A DNA stretch of 64,000 bases from assembly GCF_010731875.1 (NCBI RefSeq), contig NZ_AP022595.1, positions 3,224,001-3,288,000 on the forward strand, given 5' to 3'. Below, one piece after another: positions 10,559-19,918 of this stretch (the stretch's first letter is position 1; each line of letters opens with the position of its first letter). The notes under the pieces were generated by a model. That model worked only from the letters and a program-made list of their open reading frames with translations, ran no database searches and was not told the DNA's origin. A program made the translations under genes and the position numbers. Origin of the DNA: Mycolicibacterium sarraceniae (GTDB lineage Bacteria > Actinomycetota > Actinomycetes > Mycobacteriales > Mycobacteriaceae).

Positions 10559-11302
10559 CTACTTGCTGCGCGACTTGCGAATCGTGCCGTCACCGACTGA
10601 CTCGTACATGTCGAAGTTTCGCTCCGCGGTCAGCGCGACCAGTTCATCGAACACGGTCTCCAACTCGACCGGTTCGAGGGGACTGTTCACCTCGTGGCAG
10701 ATGACCGACGGCTTGAACTGGTTGGAGTCGACCAACAACACGTAGAGCCGTTCGAACTGTTCGTCGCGGTCGGCCGGATCCGCGCGCCCAGTGAACAGCC
10801 GGAACCGCGGGAAGACGTTCTCGAAGGTGCTGTTGCGTCGCGGGGTGTCGTCGGTCGCCGCGTCCTTGTCGAAGAAGAAGAACCCGGCGACCACGGCGAA
10901 TGGGAACCGGCGGTGCAGGGTGGTCGACTCGAATAGCAGGTCGCCGCGTCGGTTGGTCAGGTTCTTCTGGAAGCCGCCACTCTGGTTGTCGCGGAACATG
11001 ATCGTTTTCACCGAGCACGCCAGCATCAGGCCGGATTCCTCGGTCGCCCAAGTAACGTCGACCTTCTTGGCGCCGAGGCCGCCCGCCAGTCGTCGCTCGG
11101 CGCCGGAGAGGCCAGGGTCGCCCGGCTCGCCCGGTCGCGCGCCGTCCATGCCTCGCTCGCGAAGCTCGTGAGCGATAGCCAACGCCAGCGTGTTACTGAT
11201 CCTGTTGCCCCATGGGTTCTTCTCTTTTTGAGGTGCATCGTCGGCTGGCTTTGGTCCGACTGCCTTGATGGCCTCGACCAGCGAGTCGTCAATCCGTGCC
11301 AC
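10559..11302 (-). CDS. putative type II restriction endonuclease (PD-(D/E)XK-like)
   Basis: The 247-residue protein starts 14 bases inside the end of the DNA methyltransferase gene on the same strand, so translation is coupled as in many type II restriction-modification pairs. The N-terminal part (NPWGNRISNTLALAIAHELR) is helical. The core has VDVTWATEESGLMLACSVKT: an acidic residue, a beta strand and a terminal SVK. This fits a PD-(D/E)XK nuclease centre in which the second acid is replaced or shifted. A hydrophobic strand follows (PFAVVAGFFFFDKDAA). I do not recognise the recognition-site family. The endonuclease call rests mainly on this motif and on the neighbour; an alternative is an accessory protein of the methyltransferase. 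Confidence 0.65.
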   Translation of the reverse strand: MARIDDSLVEAIKAVGPKPADDAPQKEKNPWGNRISNTLALAIAHELRERGMDGARPGEPGDPGLSGAERRLAGGLGAKKVDVTWATEESGLMLACSVKTIMFRDNQSGGFQKNLTNRRGDLLFESTTLHRRFPFAVVAGFFFFDKDAATDDTPRRNSTFENVFPRFRLFTGRADPADRDEQFERLYVLLVDSNQFKPSVICHEVNSPLEPVELETVFDELVALTAERNFDMYESVGDGTIRKSRSK

Positions 11303-12977
11303 GGCGGCCTCGCGCGACTCGTCGTGCCGTCAACTCGGCGTGCGCATCTCGCAGCACGCGGACATCAGGGCGCGACATGCCCAGTTCGCCGACCAGCAGC
11401 ACGTCGTCAACGATCTTGGAGGCCTCGATCAGCTTGCCGCTGCGCAACAGACCGGCGACCTTCGGGCGCATATTCGTCAGCCGTTCAGAGGCCGCCTGCA
11501 CCACAGCCTCCGAGGGCACCGGCAGTCGATCTGCCTCGCGCGGTTCAATTTTCAGCATTCCGCCGCCATACGCGCGACCAACCGTCTCGGCGCCGACCAG
11601 GGTCATGGAGGTTAGAGAGGCCAGCGGTAGGAGCGCCTTGCCCAGCTTGCGCACCTTGGGCGCCAGGTACACGCCGTGCACCGAGTTGAGGTGTGCGGCC
11701 CTGGCGGCGTTGGTGGACAGCCGAGGCGTGTCGGCGTTGGCGTTCATGTACGTGAGCAGCAGATCCGCGGGGGCCAGTGGAGGTACACGCCACCACGGTT
11801 TGCGAACGCGGCACTTGTAGGCGGTGTTGACGCCTGCGGCCTCCCCGGCGGCGATGTATGCCCACCCAGCTGGTGAGGGTTCACCGGCTGGCCGGAACAG
11901 CCACGTGGCAGAACCGTTGCGACCAAGTTCGTTGAGCGCCGCGGTGCCGAAGGCGAGACCGCGCAGGTGTCGGCTGCCCGGCGGCGAAAGTCGCAGGATG
12001 TCAGTCGATTCGAGCCCAAGGTCGGCCACCCGCGCCGGTGACAGGGCGAAGTATTTGTTATTGCCGGTGACCATGCCCAGCGTCGTGTCGCCCCAGGTTT
12101 CCAGCACGGTGAACCCACCGCCGGACAGCAGGTTGGTGTAAGCGTCGAGTGCGTCGGCCGACAGCAGCGACGGCGTCCACTTGTCACCGGGACTCGGCGG
12201 CGTCCAGGTTCGTCCGGCCGCGATGGTGGCCAACTCAGCGGCGTTGCGCGCCTGGTAGATCGAGGCGTGGTCGGTCGGCCCCTGCCCGTAGCCATCAGCT
12301 AGGAGCAGCAGCACGTCCTCCTGGGCGTCGGGGAATACGCGCTCGGTAAACAGCACCAGATCGACATGCGCGAACGACTGCAACAGGAAACGACGCACCT
12401 CGGCGGCGTAGTTGACGCTGAGCAGTTCAGCGGGTAGCACCAGGCCCATGCGACCACCGGGCCGCAGGAACAACGCCGAGTGCACCGCGAACGCCGCCCA
12501 GCTGGATGCCAGGTTGGTCAGCCCGACGCCCGCCCGTAGCGCAGCCTCGCGGGAGCGAGCGCGCGCGAGTCCAGCGAAGTCCTGGTAGCGGATGTAGGGC
12601 GGGTTCCCAATCACCACGTCATACGAGGCGGTCGGCTCCACGCAGAAGAAGTCACCAACGGTCACCTTGGCGGCCACGCCCGCCTGGCGCAGCAGCGTTC
12701 GCGCGGCACGGGCCGATGCGTCGTGCATCTCGATTCCGTCGAGCGCCGCTGGCTGGCCGTCGTCGGCTGTGCCGCGCAGCTCGGTCAGCCGGTCGACGGC
12801 GGCGAGCAGGAACGATGCCTCACCGCATGAGGGCTCCAGGATGCGCTCGGTAGTAGAGCGAACGGCCCACTCGGTGACGTACCGCGCGACCGGAGCGGGC
12901 GTGAAGAACGCGCCGCGCGCCTTGCGCAATGCCGCCGTGTCGCCCCCGGCCGACCTGAGCACCATGTGGTGCATCAT
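11289..12977 (-). CDS. N6-adenine DNA methyltransferase, M.TaqI-like class
   Basis: Transfers methyl from S-adenosylmethionine to adenine in a specific DNA site; partner of the overlapping nuclease-like gene. Motif X region is RGAFFTPAPVARYVTEWA, motif I LEPSCGEASFL, motif II-like GIEMHD, and catalytic motif IV GNPPYIRY. The C-terminal 300 residues would hold the target-recognition domain (WWRVPPLAPADLLLTYMN), the usual order of the NPPY gamma class. The frame is open to an ATG at 13169, but those 64 extra residues are low-complexity, have poorer GC at third positions, contain a Gly-Val repeat and overlap decayed DNA. I prefer the ATG at 12977, which has a short AAGG upstream and sits about 20 residues before motif X. 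From there the product is about 562 residues. Confidence 0.85.
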   Translation of the reverse strand: MMHHMVLRSAGGDTAALRKARGAFFTPAPVARYVTEWAVRSTTERILEPSCGEASFLLAAVDRLTELRGTADDGQPAALDGIEMHDASARAARTLLRQAGVAAKVTVGDFFCVEPTASYDVVIGNPPYIRYQDFAGLARARSREAALRAGVGLTNLASSWAAFAVHSALFLRPGGRMGLVLPAELLSVNYAAEVRRFLLQSFAHVDLVLFTERVFPDAQEDVLLLLADGYGQGPTDHASIYQARNAAELATIAAGRTWTPPSPGDKWTPSLLSADALDAYTNLLSGGGFTVLETWGDTTLGMVTGNNKYFALSPARVADLGLESTDILRLSPPGSRHLRGLAFGTAALNELGRNGSATWLFRPAGEPSPAGWAYIAAGEAAGVNTAYKCRVRKPWWRVPPLAPADLLLTYMNANADTPRLSTNAARAAHLNSVHGVYLAPKVRKLGKALLPLASLTSMTLVGAETVGRAYGGGMLKIEPREADRLPVPSEAVVQAASERLTNMRPKVAGLLRSGKLIEASKIVDDVLLVGELGMSRPDVRVLRDAHAELTARRVARGRRGTD

Positions 12978-13040
12978 GCCTTGGGGTTGTGACAGGTTGC
13001 GGTAGACCCACTGTGCCGAGCTAGGCCGCGTGGTGACGAG

Positions 13041-13064
13041 CACGCCCACGCCCACGCCCACGCC
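13041..13064. repeat. hexanucleotide tandem repeat (CACGCC)x4
   Basis: Four exact copies of CACGCC lie just upstream of the preferred methyltransferase start, or inside its N-terminus if the ATG at 13169 is used (encoding Gly-Val repeats on the minus strand). A change in copy number would keep frame but alter spacing. Confidence 0.8.
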
Positions 13065-13352
13065 ATGGCTAGGAGCGTGGGTCGGTGACGTTTCGAGTGG
13101 TGCGGGTGTCGGATGTGTGTAGGGATCGCGGTCGAGGTGGTCGGGGTGAGTTGTGTGGATGCTCGCCATGGTTGTGGGTCAACCCGGCGGGCAGCCTCGG
13201 CCACCAGGGGGCGCGCACTGGATCAGGCACCCGTTCGATTGCCTTGCCGGTCTCGGGGTCGCGAATGATCTTGTAGCCACCCTCGACGGTTGCGGCCCGG
13301 ATCAGCTGGTTGGCGCGTTCGGATCGTCCGTGCGAGTCCTCGGTCAGCTCGC

Positions 13353-13860
13353 TCACGCCCCGGAGGTCGCCCCGCCGACGTCCAGGACGCCGCCGCCGTC
13401 GGGATCCTCGACCTCGACCACGGGATCGTCGCGGTCGTCGAATTCCCGCCGCAGCGCCCGCGACATGATCGCGTGCATCACGTACATCGATGTGGTCGAA
13501 GCAATCGGCAGTCTGCCAGGACGGAATCGCCGCGATCTGCTCCTCGGACAGGCCTGCCGACCGGGAGGCCTTGCAGTGCTGGGAGAACACGAACTGGCTG
13601 CCGACCACCCAGCCGGCCCGGATCTGGCCGAGTTCGCGATGGTCGCAGCGGATGCCCATCTCCTGGCGGTGTAAGCGGAATCCGCGAACGGCGTGTCGTA
13701 AGGCGGCGGGGGATTGGGCCATGACCGTCCGCCAGTCACCTGTGGTGCCACCGGCCGTGCCGGGTTCGGCGACGGGGTCGCGGTCACCGAACATGAAGTC
13801 GTACATCCGGCGGGTGAAGTCGTCGGTGACCTCGGCGCGGGAAACCTGGCCAATTTGGGC
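13353..13860 (-). pseudogene. carboxymuconolactone-decarboxylase-like (AhpD-fold) protein, broken
   Basis: One minus frame reads ALAQIGQVSRAEVTDDF and MYDFMFGDRDPVAEP, then GDWRTVMAQSPAALRHAV, RAGWVVGSQFVFSQHCKASR and EEQIAAIPSWQTADCFD. This is the CMD/AhpD-type layout with the catalytic-region Cys-His pair (SQHCK). After DCFD the frame shifts, and YVMHAIMSRALRREFDDRDD continues in another frame to 13353, so a deletion or frameshift cut the gene in the middle. No start codon follows the stop just before FCWAALAQIG. In the first frame a different tail (RANQLIRAATVEGGYKIIRD...) runs on to 13069 and is unassigned. Confidence 0.65.
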
Positions 13861-14004
13861 AAGCGCCGCCCAGCAAAACTACGTCATCGCGCGTGCAACC
13901 TCGCCTGATTGCGTGACCGGCTTAACCCGTCGAGGCCCGCATTCGCGTCACGATCTGGCCCCGTTTCTGGACCGGCGGCCCGGTCGGTTCTACCGTCTGT
14001 GGGC

Positions 14005-14460
14005 ATGGGCATCGCTGATATCGCACTGGGGGCCGCCCCGATCGCCGGCGGTGCGCTGCTCGGCGTCGCTGCGGGCAGCCTGAGAGGCCCCGATGTCCGC
14101 GGCGCGATCAAGGACGACATCGAGCTTCTGGACAAGATCCCCGAGGAGAACGTCGAGCTGCGCGAGGCGCTGCGCAAGAGCATCGACGAGCGCATCGTCG
14201 ACCTCATCGCCGCTACCGAGAAGACCCGCGAACTGCGCGAGATCGCCACGTCCTACAAGGGCAACTGGCGCGATATCGTCGTGTTCGTCTGCGCCGTCTT
14301 GTTCACGATCGTCTGGTGGAACGTGCCGCACAGTCGCAGCAACTGGCTGGTGACGTTCATCTTCCTGATCGTGCTCTCCGGTGTGGTCGCGCTGTACGCC
14401 TCGCGCGGCGTGATCCGCGTGCTGAGCAGCATCCGCCACCGGCACGATTCAGCGGGGTAA
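14005..14460 (+). CDS. hypothetical two-helix membrane protein
   Basis: ATG at 14005 chosen over upstream in-frame starts because it begins a clean hydrophobic leader (MGIADIALGAAPIAGGALLG). The product is 151 residues. A charged helical, probably coiled-coil region (about 28-85: IKDDIELLDKIPEENVELRE) is followed by two membrane spans (DIVVFVCAVLFTIVWW and WLVTFIFLIVLSGVVALYA) and a short basic tail. It reads as a small membrane protein with a cytosolic helical domain. No family recognised. Its end overlaps the convergent hydrolase gene by 12 bases. Confidence 0.75.
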   Translation: MGIADIALGAAPIAGGALLGVAAGSLRGPDVRGAIKDDIELLDKIPEENVELREALRKSIDERIVDLIAATEKTRELREIATSYKGNWRDIVVFVCAVLFTIVWWNVPHSRSNWLVTFIFLIVLSGVVALYASRGVIRVLSSIRHRHDSAG

Positions 14461-15192
14461 GTGCGCCCCGAAGACTTCCTTCATCGCGTCCCAGTGCCGC
14501 TGCGCGGCGGCCTCGTCGTAGGCGGCGCTGTGGTCAGCCACCGCGTAGCCATGCAGCGCGTCGTACCACTCGATGGTGTGCTCGACGCCCGCGGCGGTCA
14601 GCGCCTTATCGAGTGTCTCGGCAGCCTCGGTGGTGAAGGAAGCGTCGTCGCGAGCCCCGCCGACGTACACGGCGGCCTGGATCTGGTCGGCGAGCAGGTG
14701 CGGGCTGCTCGGATCATCGGTGGCCAGACCGCCGCCGTGGAACGACATCGCCGCCGCGACACGCTCGGGCAGGCGGCCCGCGACGATCAGCGATGTCCGC
14801 CCGCCCATGCAGTAGCCCGTGGTGCCGAACGTCGTGCCGTTGACCTCGGGGCGGGACTGGAGGTAGTCGAAGAACGCCACGGCATCCGACGCCATCTTGT
14901 CCGGGGTGATGCCACCCATCATGGTCATCAGCCGCCGACGCTCGTCGGGGTCGGTGAACGCCGTGTTCAGGTCGAACGGTGCCCAGTCGCCGCTGCGGTA
15001 GTAGATGTCGGGCACCAGGACCGCGTAGCCGTAGCCGGCCAGCTGGGCGGCCATCTCGCGGAACACCGGGCGTGGGCCGCCGGCGTCGGGGTACATGAGA
15101 ACCCCGGGCCACCGGCCGGCCCAGTCGGGGGTCGTGAAGGTGACGGGACAGGTGCCATCGGGCGTGGTCACGGTGTCGGTGATGGTCGGCAT
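14449..15192 (-). CDS. dienelactone hydrolase family protein (Rv2765-like)
   Basis: The 247-residue alpha/beta hydrolase starts at [13 protein letters not shown] (ATG 15192); the longer frame upstream lies antisense to thyA and is rejected. The nucleophile elbow is GYCMGG, with Cys as in dienelactone hydrolases. The oxyanion-side strand is [10 protein letters not shown], and the late catalytic His is in DALHGYAV. Family members hydrolyse dienelactones or related esters; the true substrate is unknown. Position next to thyA matches Rv2765 in M. tuberculosis. It is transcribed divergently from thyA. Confidence 0.9.
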   Translation of the reverse strand: MPTITDTVTTPDGTCPVTFTTPDWAGRWPGVLMYPDAGGPRPVFREMAAQLAGYGYAVLVPDIYYRSGDWAPFDLNTAFTDPDERRRLMTMMGGITPDKMASDAVAFFDYLQSRPEVNGTTFGTTGYCMGGRTSLIVAGRLPERVAAAMSFHGGGLATDDPSSPHLLADQIQAAVYVGGARDDASFTTEAAETLDKALTAAGVEHTIEWYDALHGYAVADHSAAYDEAAAQRHWDAMKEVFGAHLPR

Positions 15193-15235
15193 GGCATCCG
15201 TTCTACGCCTGCGCCATGGACGTAAGCTGACGGGC

Positions 15236-16036
15236 GTGCCGATCGCCACGCCATACGAGGATCTGCTGCGACTTGCGCTCGAGCGAGGCACCCCGAAATC
15301 CGATCGGACCGGCACCGGCACCCGCAGCTTGTTCGGTCATCAGCTGCGCTACGACCTGTCGGCTGGGTTTCCGTTGATCACCACGAAGAAGGTGCATCTG
15401 AAGTCGATCGTCTACGAGTTGCTGTGGTTCCTGCGCGGCGACTCCAACGTGGCCTGGCTGCAGCAGCACGGGGTCAGCATCTGGGATGAATGGGCTTCTC
15501 CCACTGGCGATCTCGGGCCGGTCTACGGAGTGCAGTGGCGGTCCTGGCCGACCCCGTCGGGGGGGCACATCGACCAGATCAGCGCGTCGCTCGAAATGCT
15601 CAAGAGCGACCCCGACTCGCGTCGCAACATCGTGTCAGCCTGGAACGTCGGCGAAATCCCGCACATGGCGCTGCCGCCGTGTCATGCGTTCTTCCAGTTC
15701 TATGTCGCCGACGCCAAGCTGAGCTGCCAGCTCTACCAGCGCAGCGCCGACCTGTTCCTGGGCGTCCCGTTCAACATCGCCAGCTACGCGCTGCTGACCC
15801 ACATGATGGCCGCCCAGGCCGGGCTGGATGTGGGCGAGTTCGTCTGGACCGGCGGTGATTGCCACATCTACGACAACCACGTCGGGCAGGTCACCGAACA
15901 GCTCAGCCGTGACCCACGTTCGTATCCGGAACTTGTTTTGGCTCAGCGTGATTCGATCTTCGACTACACCTACGACGACATCCAGATCCGCAATTACGAT
16001 CCGCACCCGGCGATCAAAGCGCCGGTCGCGGTATGA
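15236..16036 (+). CDS. thyA: thymidylate synthase (folate-dependent, ThyA)
   Basis: Converts dUMP to dTMP with methylene-tetrahydrofolate as both carbon donor and reductant. The 266-residue product from GTG 15236 shows the phosphate-binding [27 protein letters not shown], catalytic Cys149 in [10 protein letters not shown], and [20 protein letters not shown]. The stop overlaps the dfrA start by four bases, so synthesis of the enzyme is coupled to that of dihydrofolate reductase, which regenerates the folate it consumes. The genome also has thyX 4 kb downstream. Confidence 0.97.
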   Translation: MPIATPYEDLLRLALERGTPKSDRTGTGTRSLFGHQLRYDLSAGFPLITTKKVHLKSIVYELLWFLRGDSNVAWLQQHGVSIWDEWASPTGDLGPVYGVQWRSWPTPSGGHIDQISASLEMLKSDPDSRRNIVSAWNVGEIPHMALPPCHAFFQFYVADAKLSCQLYQRSADLFLGVPFNIASYALLTHMMAAQAGLDVGEFVWTGGDCHIYDNHVGQVTEQLSRDPRSYPELVLAQRDSIFDYTYDDIQIRNYDPHPAIKAPVAV

Positions 16037-16512
16037 GTGTTGGCCTGATCTGGGCGCAGTCGACCTCAGGTGTCATCGGCCGCGACGGGGGCATCCCGTG
16101 GCACCTGCCCGAGGACCTGGCCCGGTTCAAGGACGTCACCATGGGCCACACCGTGGTGATGGGCCGTCGCACCTGGGAATCGCTGCCGGCCAAGGTCCGC
16201 CCGCTGCCGGGCCGCAGAAATGTCGTACTGACCCGGCAAGCTGACTACATGGCGCCCGGAGCGACGGTGGTGGGCTGGCTCGAAGAGGTGGACGACCCCG
16301 AGGCGTGGGTGATCGGCGGTTCGGAGATCTATCACCTGGCACTGCCGCTGGCGACCCGCTGCGAGGTCACCGAGGTCGAGATCGACCTGCGGCTGGAAGA
16401 CGACGACGCCCTGGCGCCGATGCTCGACGAATCGTGGATCGGCACGACGGGGGACTGGCACGACAGCAGTTCGGGTCTGCGCTACCGGTTCCACCACTTT
16501 ATGCGGGCATGA
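16033..16512 (+). CDS. dfrA: dihydrofolate reductase
   Basis: Reduces dihydrofolate to tetrahydrofolate with NADPH. The product is 159 residues, the usual mycobacterial size. Recognisable segments: [20 protein letters not shown] (substrate and cofactor loop), [23 protein letters not shown], and VIGGSEIY near the cofactor. It is translationally coupled to thyA upstream (ATGA) and to the YcaQ-like gene downstream (ATGA). It is the target of antifolates in mycobacteria. Confidence 0.97.
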   Translation: MSVGLIWAQSTSGVIGRDGGIPWHLPEDLARFKDVTMGHTVVMGRRTWESLPAKVRPLPGRRNVVLTRQADYMAPGATVVGWLEEVDDPEAWVIGGSEIYHLALPLATRCEVTEVEIDLRLEDDDALAPMLDESWIGTTGDWHDSSSGLRYRFHHFMRA

Positions 16513-17717
16513 CCCGGCTGACCGCCGACCAGGCCCGCCGCATCGCGATCTCCGCCCAGGGCCTGGCCGAACCCAAGCCGAGCGGGCCCGTCACCCGCGC
16601 TCATCTGCGCCGGCTGATCTCGCGTATCCAGGTGCTGCAACTCGATTCGGTGTCGGTGGCGGTCCGCGCCCACTATGCGCCGGTGTTCAGCCGGCTCGGC
16701 CCGTACGACCGCGAAGTCCTGGACAAGGCTGCCTGGAGCCACCGCGCCCGTTCACCGCGGCTGCTCATCGAGTACTGGGCGCACGAGGCCGCGCTGATGG
16801 CCGTCGAGGATTGGCCGCTGATGCGTTGGCGGATGCGGGAATACAGCCACGGCCGCTGGGGCACCGAGATCGTCAAAAAGAATCTGCGGCTGGCCGAGAA
16901 CATTCTGGCCACCGTCGCCGAACTCGGCCCCAGCACTGCGGGTCAGATCGAGGCGCACATGGAGTCCGAGCCACGTGGGCGCAAGGGACCGTGGTGGGAT
17001 CGCAGCGACACCAAGTGGGTGGCCGAGGCGCTGTGGTCGTCGGGGGCGCTGACGACCGCCACCCGGGTCGGCTTCGCCCGGCACTACGACCTCAGCGAGC
17101 GGGTGCTGCCGCCCGAGGTGTTCGCCCGTGAGGTCGATGATGTCGAGGCCGTCCGGGAGCTGATACTGCGGGCAGCCGGCGCGCTCGGGGTGGCCACCGA
17201 ACCCGATCTTCGCGACTACTTCCGGCTGAGTCCGAAACAGAGCAAGCCCGCGGTCGCCGCGCTGGTGGCGCAGGGAGAGCTGGAGGAGGTCGAGGTCGAC
17301 GGCTGGTCGGCACCGGCCTACCTGCGGGCCGGAGTGTCCGTGCCGCGCACCGAGCGGGGGACCGCACTGCTGTGCCCGTTCGACCCGCTGATCTTCTTCC
17401 GGCCGCGGGTGGAGAGGCTCTTCGGCTTCGAGTACCGCATCGAGATCTACACCCCTGCGCCCAAACGGAAGTTCGGGTACTACGTGTGGCCGTTCCTGCT
17501 CGACGGTCGCCTGGTGGGCCGGGTGGATCTCAAGGCCGACCGGAATGCGGATGTGCTCAACGTGATCGGGGCGTTCGCCGAACCCGGGGCCGACGCGTCG
17601 CGGGTGGCTCCTGCCCTGGGCGCCGAGCTGCAGGCGATGGCCAGCTGGCTGGGGTTGCCGGCGATCAGCATCGGCCAGCGAGGCGAACTGGCCGCGCCGC
17701 TGCGGGCGTTCGTGTAG
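16509..17717 (+). CDS. winged-helix DNA glycosylase family protein (YcaQ/AlkX-like)
   Basis: The product is 402 residues from the ATG that overlaps the dfrA stop. It matches the HTH_42/YcaQ family, whose E. coli member unhooks DNA interstrand crosslinks and alkylated bases. Visible features: an N-terminal helical domain beginning [16 protein letters not shown], the conserved QLDSVSV segment with [14 protein letters not shown], a middle winged-helix region ([20 protein letters not shown]), and a C-terminal part with [26 protein letters not shown]. Coupling to thyA-dfrA is consistent with a genome-maintenance role. Substrate is inferred from family only. A strong hairpin lies 56 bases after the stop. 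Confidence 0.85.
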   Translation: MTRLTADQARRIAISAQGLAEPKPSGPVTRAHLRRLISRIQVLQLDSVSVAVRAHYAPVFSRLGPYDREVLDKAAWSHRARSPRLLIEYWAHEAALMAVEDWPLMRWRMREYSHGRWGTEIVKKNLRLAENILATVAELGPSTAGQIEAHMESEPRGRKGPWWDRSDTKWVAEALWSSGALTTATRVGFARHYDLSERVLPPEVFAREVDDVEAVRELILRAAGALGVATEPDLRDYFRLSPKQSKPAVAALVAQGELEEVEVDGWSAPAYLRAGVSVPRTERGTALLCPFDPLIFFRPRVERLFGFEYRIEIYTPAPKRKFGYYVWPFLLDGRLVGRVDLKADRNADVLNVIGAFAEPGADASRVAPALGAELQAMASWLGLPAISIGQRGELAAPLRAFV

Positions 17718-17773
17718 CCCGCGAGATCGACGTTAGGGTCGGCGAACACGGCGGCGGGCGTGTGTTAGGTGGA

Positions 17774-17812
17774 ACATCCCGCACGGGCACAAGTAAGGCT
17801 GCTGCGGGATGT
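17774..17812 (+). terminator. candidate intrinsic terminator hairpin after the thyA-dfrA-YcaQ unit
   Basis: Perfect 10-base inverted repeat ACATCCCGCA / TGCGGGATGT with a 19-base loop, 56 bases after the last stop codon of the operon. No T-run follows, as is common for proposed mycobacterial terminators. It could also be an insertion-element end or a protein site. Confidence 0.45.
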
Positions 17813-17888
17813 GCCTGCCCCGCCCGGTCCAAAGTGCTCAGAGCGGTTCGTCCGCATATCTTCTTCGAAGACCAACAGTCACACCTAG

Positions 17889-18014
17889 ACGGACTGGACG
17901 GTCCGCGACGATGTGCGCGCCAAACTGCGCTCGTCGATCAAGCGGTTGTTGGTCAAATACAAGTACCCGCCCGACAAACAGCCGGGTGCCATCAAGCTCG
18001 TGATTGAGCAGATG
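17889..18014 (+). pseudogene. type I restriction enzyme HsdR, C-terminal scrap
   Basis: Right after an in-frame TAG (17886-17888) the frame reads DWTVRDDVRAKLRSSIKRLL and VKYKYPPDKQPGAIKLVIEQ, then loses similarity. This is the extreme C-terminal helical segment seen in HsdR subunits of type I restriction systems. About 40 residues of roughly 1000 remain, with no start. In M. tuberculosis the interval between dfrA and thyX carries hsdM/hsdS genes, so this is probably what is left of a comparable locus. Confidence 0.6.
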
Positions 18015-18037
18015 GAGGTGGGACCGCCCGGGCCCGG

Positions 18038-19690
18038 TCAGTGCGCGGGTAGCACGCAATCCGCTGACTTGTCGGTGCTCAGGCACAGCGAGCACACGTG
18101 CGCATCGTGGGTTTCGCAGGCGACCATGTCGGGGCGCTCGTACTCGATGCCGCAGGCGTGGCAGAGCAGATGCATGTCGACGGGGTTGCCGTGGTCGTCA
18201 TACATCGGCAGGTCGATGCCGTCGTGATCGCGACGCAGGTAGTACTTGCCCTTGGTGGCGATCGCGAAGATCGGCGGCAGCACCAGACCCAAACCGATCG
18301 CGACGAGCGGCGAGTACGGCCGGAGCGTCTCGCCGAGACCGCCGAAGAAGGCCAGGATCGAGACGCCCGCGGCAAGCAGCATCGAGCAGAAGCCGACCGG
18401 GTTGATGGCGTAGAGCATGCCGCGGCGGAACTCGGGCTCCTTGGGCGAGATCTTCAACAGGTATTTGTTGATCGCGATGTCGGAAGCGACCACCACCACC
18501 CAGGCCATGCCGCAGTTGGCGTAGAAACCCAGGATCGTGTTGAGGAAGTCGAACATGTTGGCTTCCATCAGGATCAGCGCGATCACCAGGTTCACCCCGA
18601 GGAAGACGAGCCGCCCCGGGTAGTGCTTGGTGACCCGGGTGAAAGAGTTGGTCCAGGCCAGCGACCCCGAGTAGGCGTTGGTGACGTTGATTTTGATCTG
18701 GCTGATCACGACCAGCGCCACGGCCAGTGTCATCGCCAGCCACCCCGGCATGAAGTTCTGGTAGATCTCCAGGAATTGGTGCACCGGCTGGTTGGCGATC
18801 GTCGCGCCGTCGGCGACGTTGGCGATCAGGTAGACCGCCAGAAAGAGGCCGATGATCTGTTTGATGGCGCCGAAGATCACCCAGCCGGGGCCGGCCAGCA
18901 CCATCCAGGTCCACCAGCTGCGGGCGTTGTCCGGTGTGCGCGGTGGCATGAAACGCAAGTAGTCGATCTGCTCGGCGATCTGGGCGATCAGCGACAGGCA
19001 GACACCCGCAGCCAGCAGGATTGAGCCGAAATTGGTTGTGCCACTGCCATGTTCACCTTGGTAGTCGAAGAACTGGCCGATCGACTCGGGATGGCTGATC
19101 ACCAGGTAGGCAAACGGGAAGACCATAAGGAACAGCCAGAGCGGAGTCGTCCACACCTGAAGTGTGGACAGCACTTTCATGCCGTAGATCACCAGCGGGA
19201 AGATGATCAGCGTCGAGGCCGCGTAGCCGAGCCCCAGCGGCACGCCCAACCCCAGTTTGAGGCCCTGGGCCATGATCGACCCTTCCAGGGCGAAGAAGAT
19301 GAACGTGAACGTCGCAAAGATGACGTTGGTGACCACCGAGCCGTAGTAGCCGAACCCGGCACCGCGGGTGATCAGGTCGAGATCGATGTTGTAGCGCGCG
19401 GCGTAGTAGGCCAGCGGAAATCCGGTGGAGAAGATGACCACGGCGAAGATCGCGATGCCCCACAACGCGTTGGTGGTGCCGTACGAGATGCCGATGTTGG
19501 CGCCGATCGCGAAGTCGGCGAGGTAGGCGATGCCGCCCAGCGCGGAGATGCCGACCACCCGCGTCGACCACTTCCGGTAGCTGCGGGGAGCGAACCGCAG
19601 CGTGTAGTCCTCCAGTGTTTCCTTGGTAGCGGCGATTGACGCTGAAGGGGCAGCGGTGTCGATGTCGATGCGTTCGGCTTCTTGCGTCAT
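18038..19690 (-). CDS. NCS1-type purine/cytosine permease-like transporter with C-terminal Cys/His cluster
   Basis: The 550-residue protein has about 12 membrane helices, starting near residue 45 (VVGISALGGIAYLADFAIGA). Signature parts are TRGAGFGYYGSVVTN, SQIKINVTNAYSGSLAWTNS and GMAWVVVVASDIAINKYLL, which match the nucleobase:cation symporter-1 family. The cytosolic tail (about 490-550) carries HLLCHACGIEYERPDM, ACETHDAHVCSLCLS and a last Cys, looking like a zinc ribbon. That tail is unusual for transporters. The stop lies right next to the HsdR scrap. It is divergent from thyX, with a 228-base gap containing a small hairpin (TGGCCC/GGGCCA at 19705-19724). Substrate unproven. Confidence 0.85.
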   Translation of the reverse strand: MTQEAERIDIDTAAPSASIAATKETLEDYTLRFAPRSYRKWSTRVVGISALGGIAYLADFAIGANIGISYGTTNALWGIAIFAVVIFSTGFPLAYYAARYNIDLDLITRGAGFGYYGSVVTNVIFATFTFIFFALEGSIMAQGLKLGLGVPLGLGYAASTLIIFPLVIYGMKVLSTLQVWTTPLWLFLMVFPFAYLVISHPESIGQFFDYQGEHGSGTTNFGSILLAAGVCLSLIAQIAEQIDYLRFMPPRTPDNARSWWTWMVLAGPGWVIFGAIKQIIGLFLAVYLIANVADGATIANQPVHQFLEIYQNFMPGWLAMTLAVALVVISQIKINVTNAYSGSLAWTNSFTRVTKHYPGRLVFLGVNLVIALILMEANMFDFLNTILGFYANCGMAWVVVVASDIAINKYLLKISPKEPEFRRGMLYAINPVGFCSMLLAAGVSILAFFGGLGETLRPYSPLVAIGLGLVLPPIFAIATKGKYYLRRDHDGIDLPMYDDHGNPVDMHLLCHACGIEYERPDMVACETHDAHVCSLCLSTDKSADCVLPAH

Positions 19691-19918
19691 GACGGCAACC
19701 TAGGTGGCCCTTGTTACCGGGCCATCACACCGACGTTTCGTCGAGCTGTGTGTTCACCATGCATGCGGAACAGTGTTGCCGCCCTGTGATTTTGGCCCAT
19801 ACGCGACTGTGTCGCGTGGCGACCTGAAGCTCATCGATCGAGGTGGCGCAGCACGTCGCCGAGGGCTGCAAGTGGTGGCCTCCACTGCTGGCGTGGCCTG
19901 GCCCACTAAGGTGAGCCC

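Noticed and set aside
14461..15225. 254-codon plus-strand frame opposite the dienelactone hydrolase
   Set aside because: Shadow of a gene with intact hydrolase motifs.
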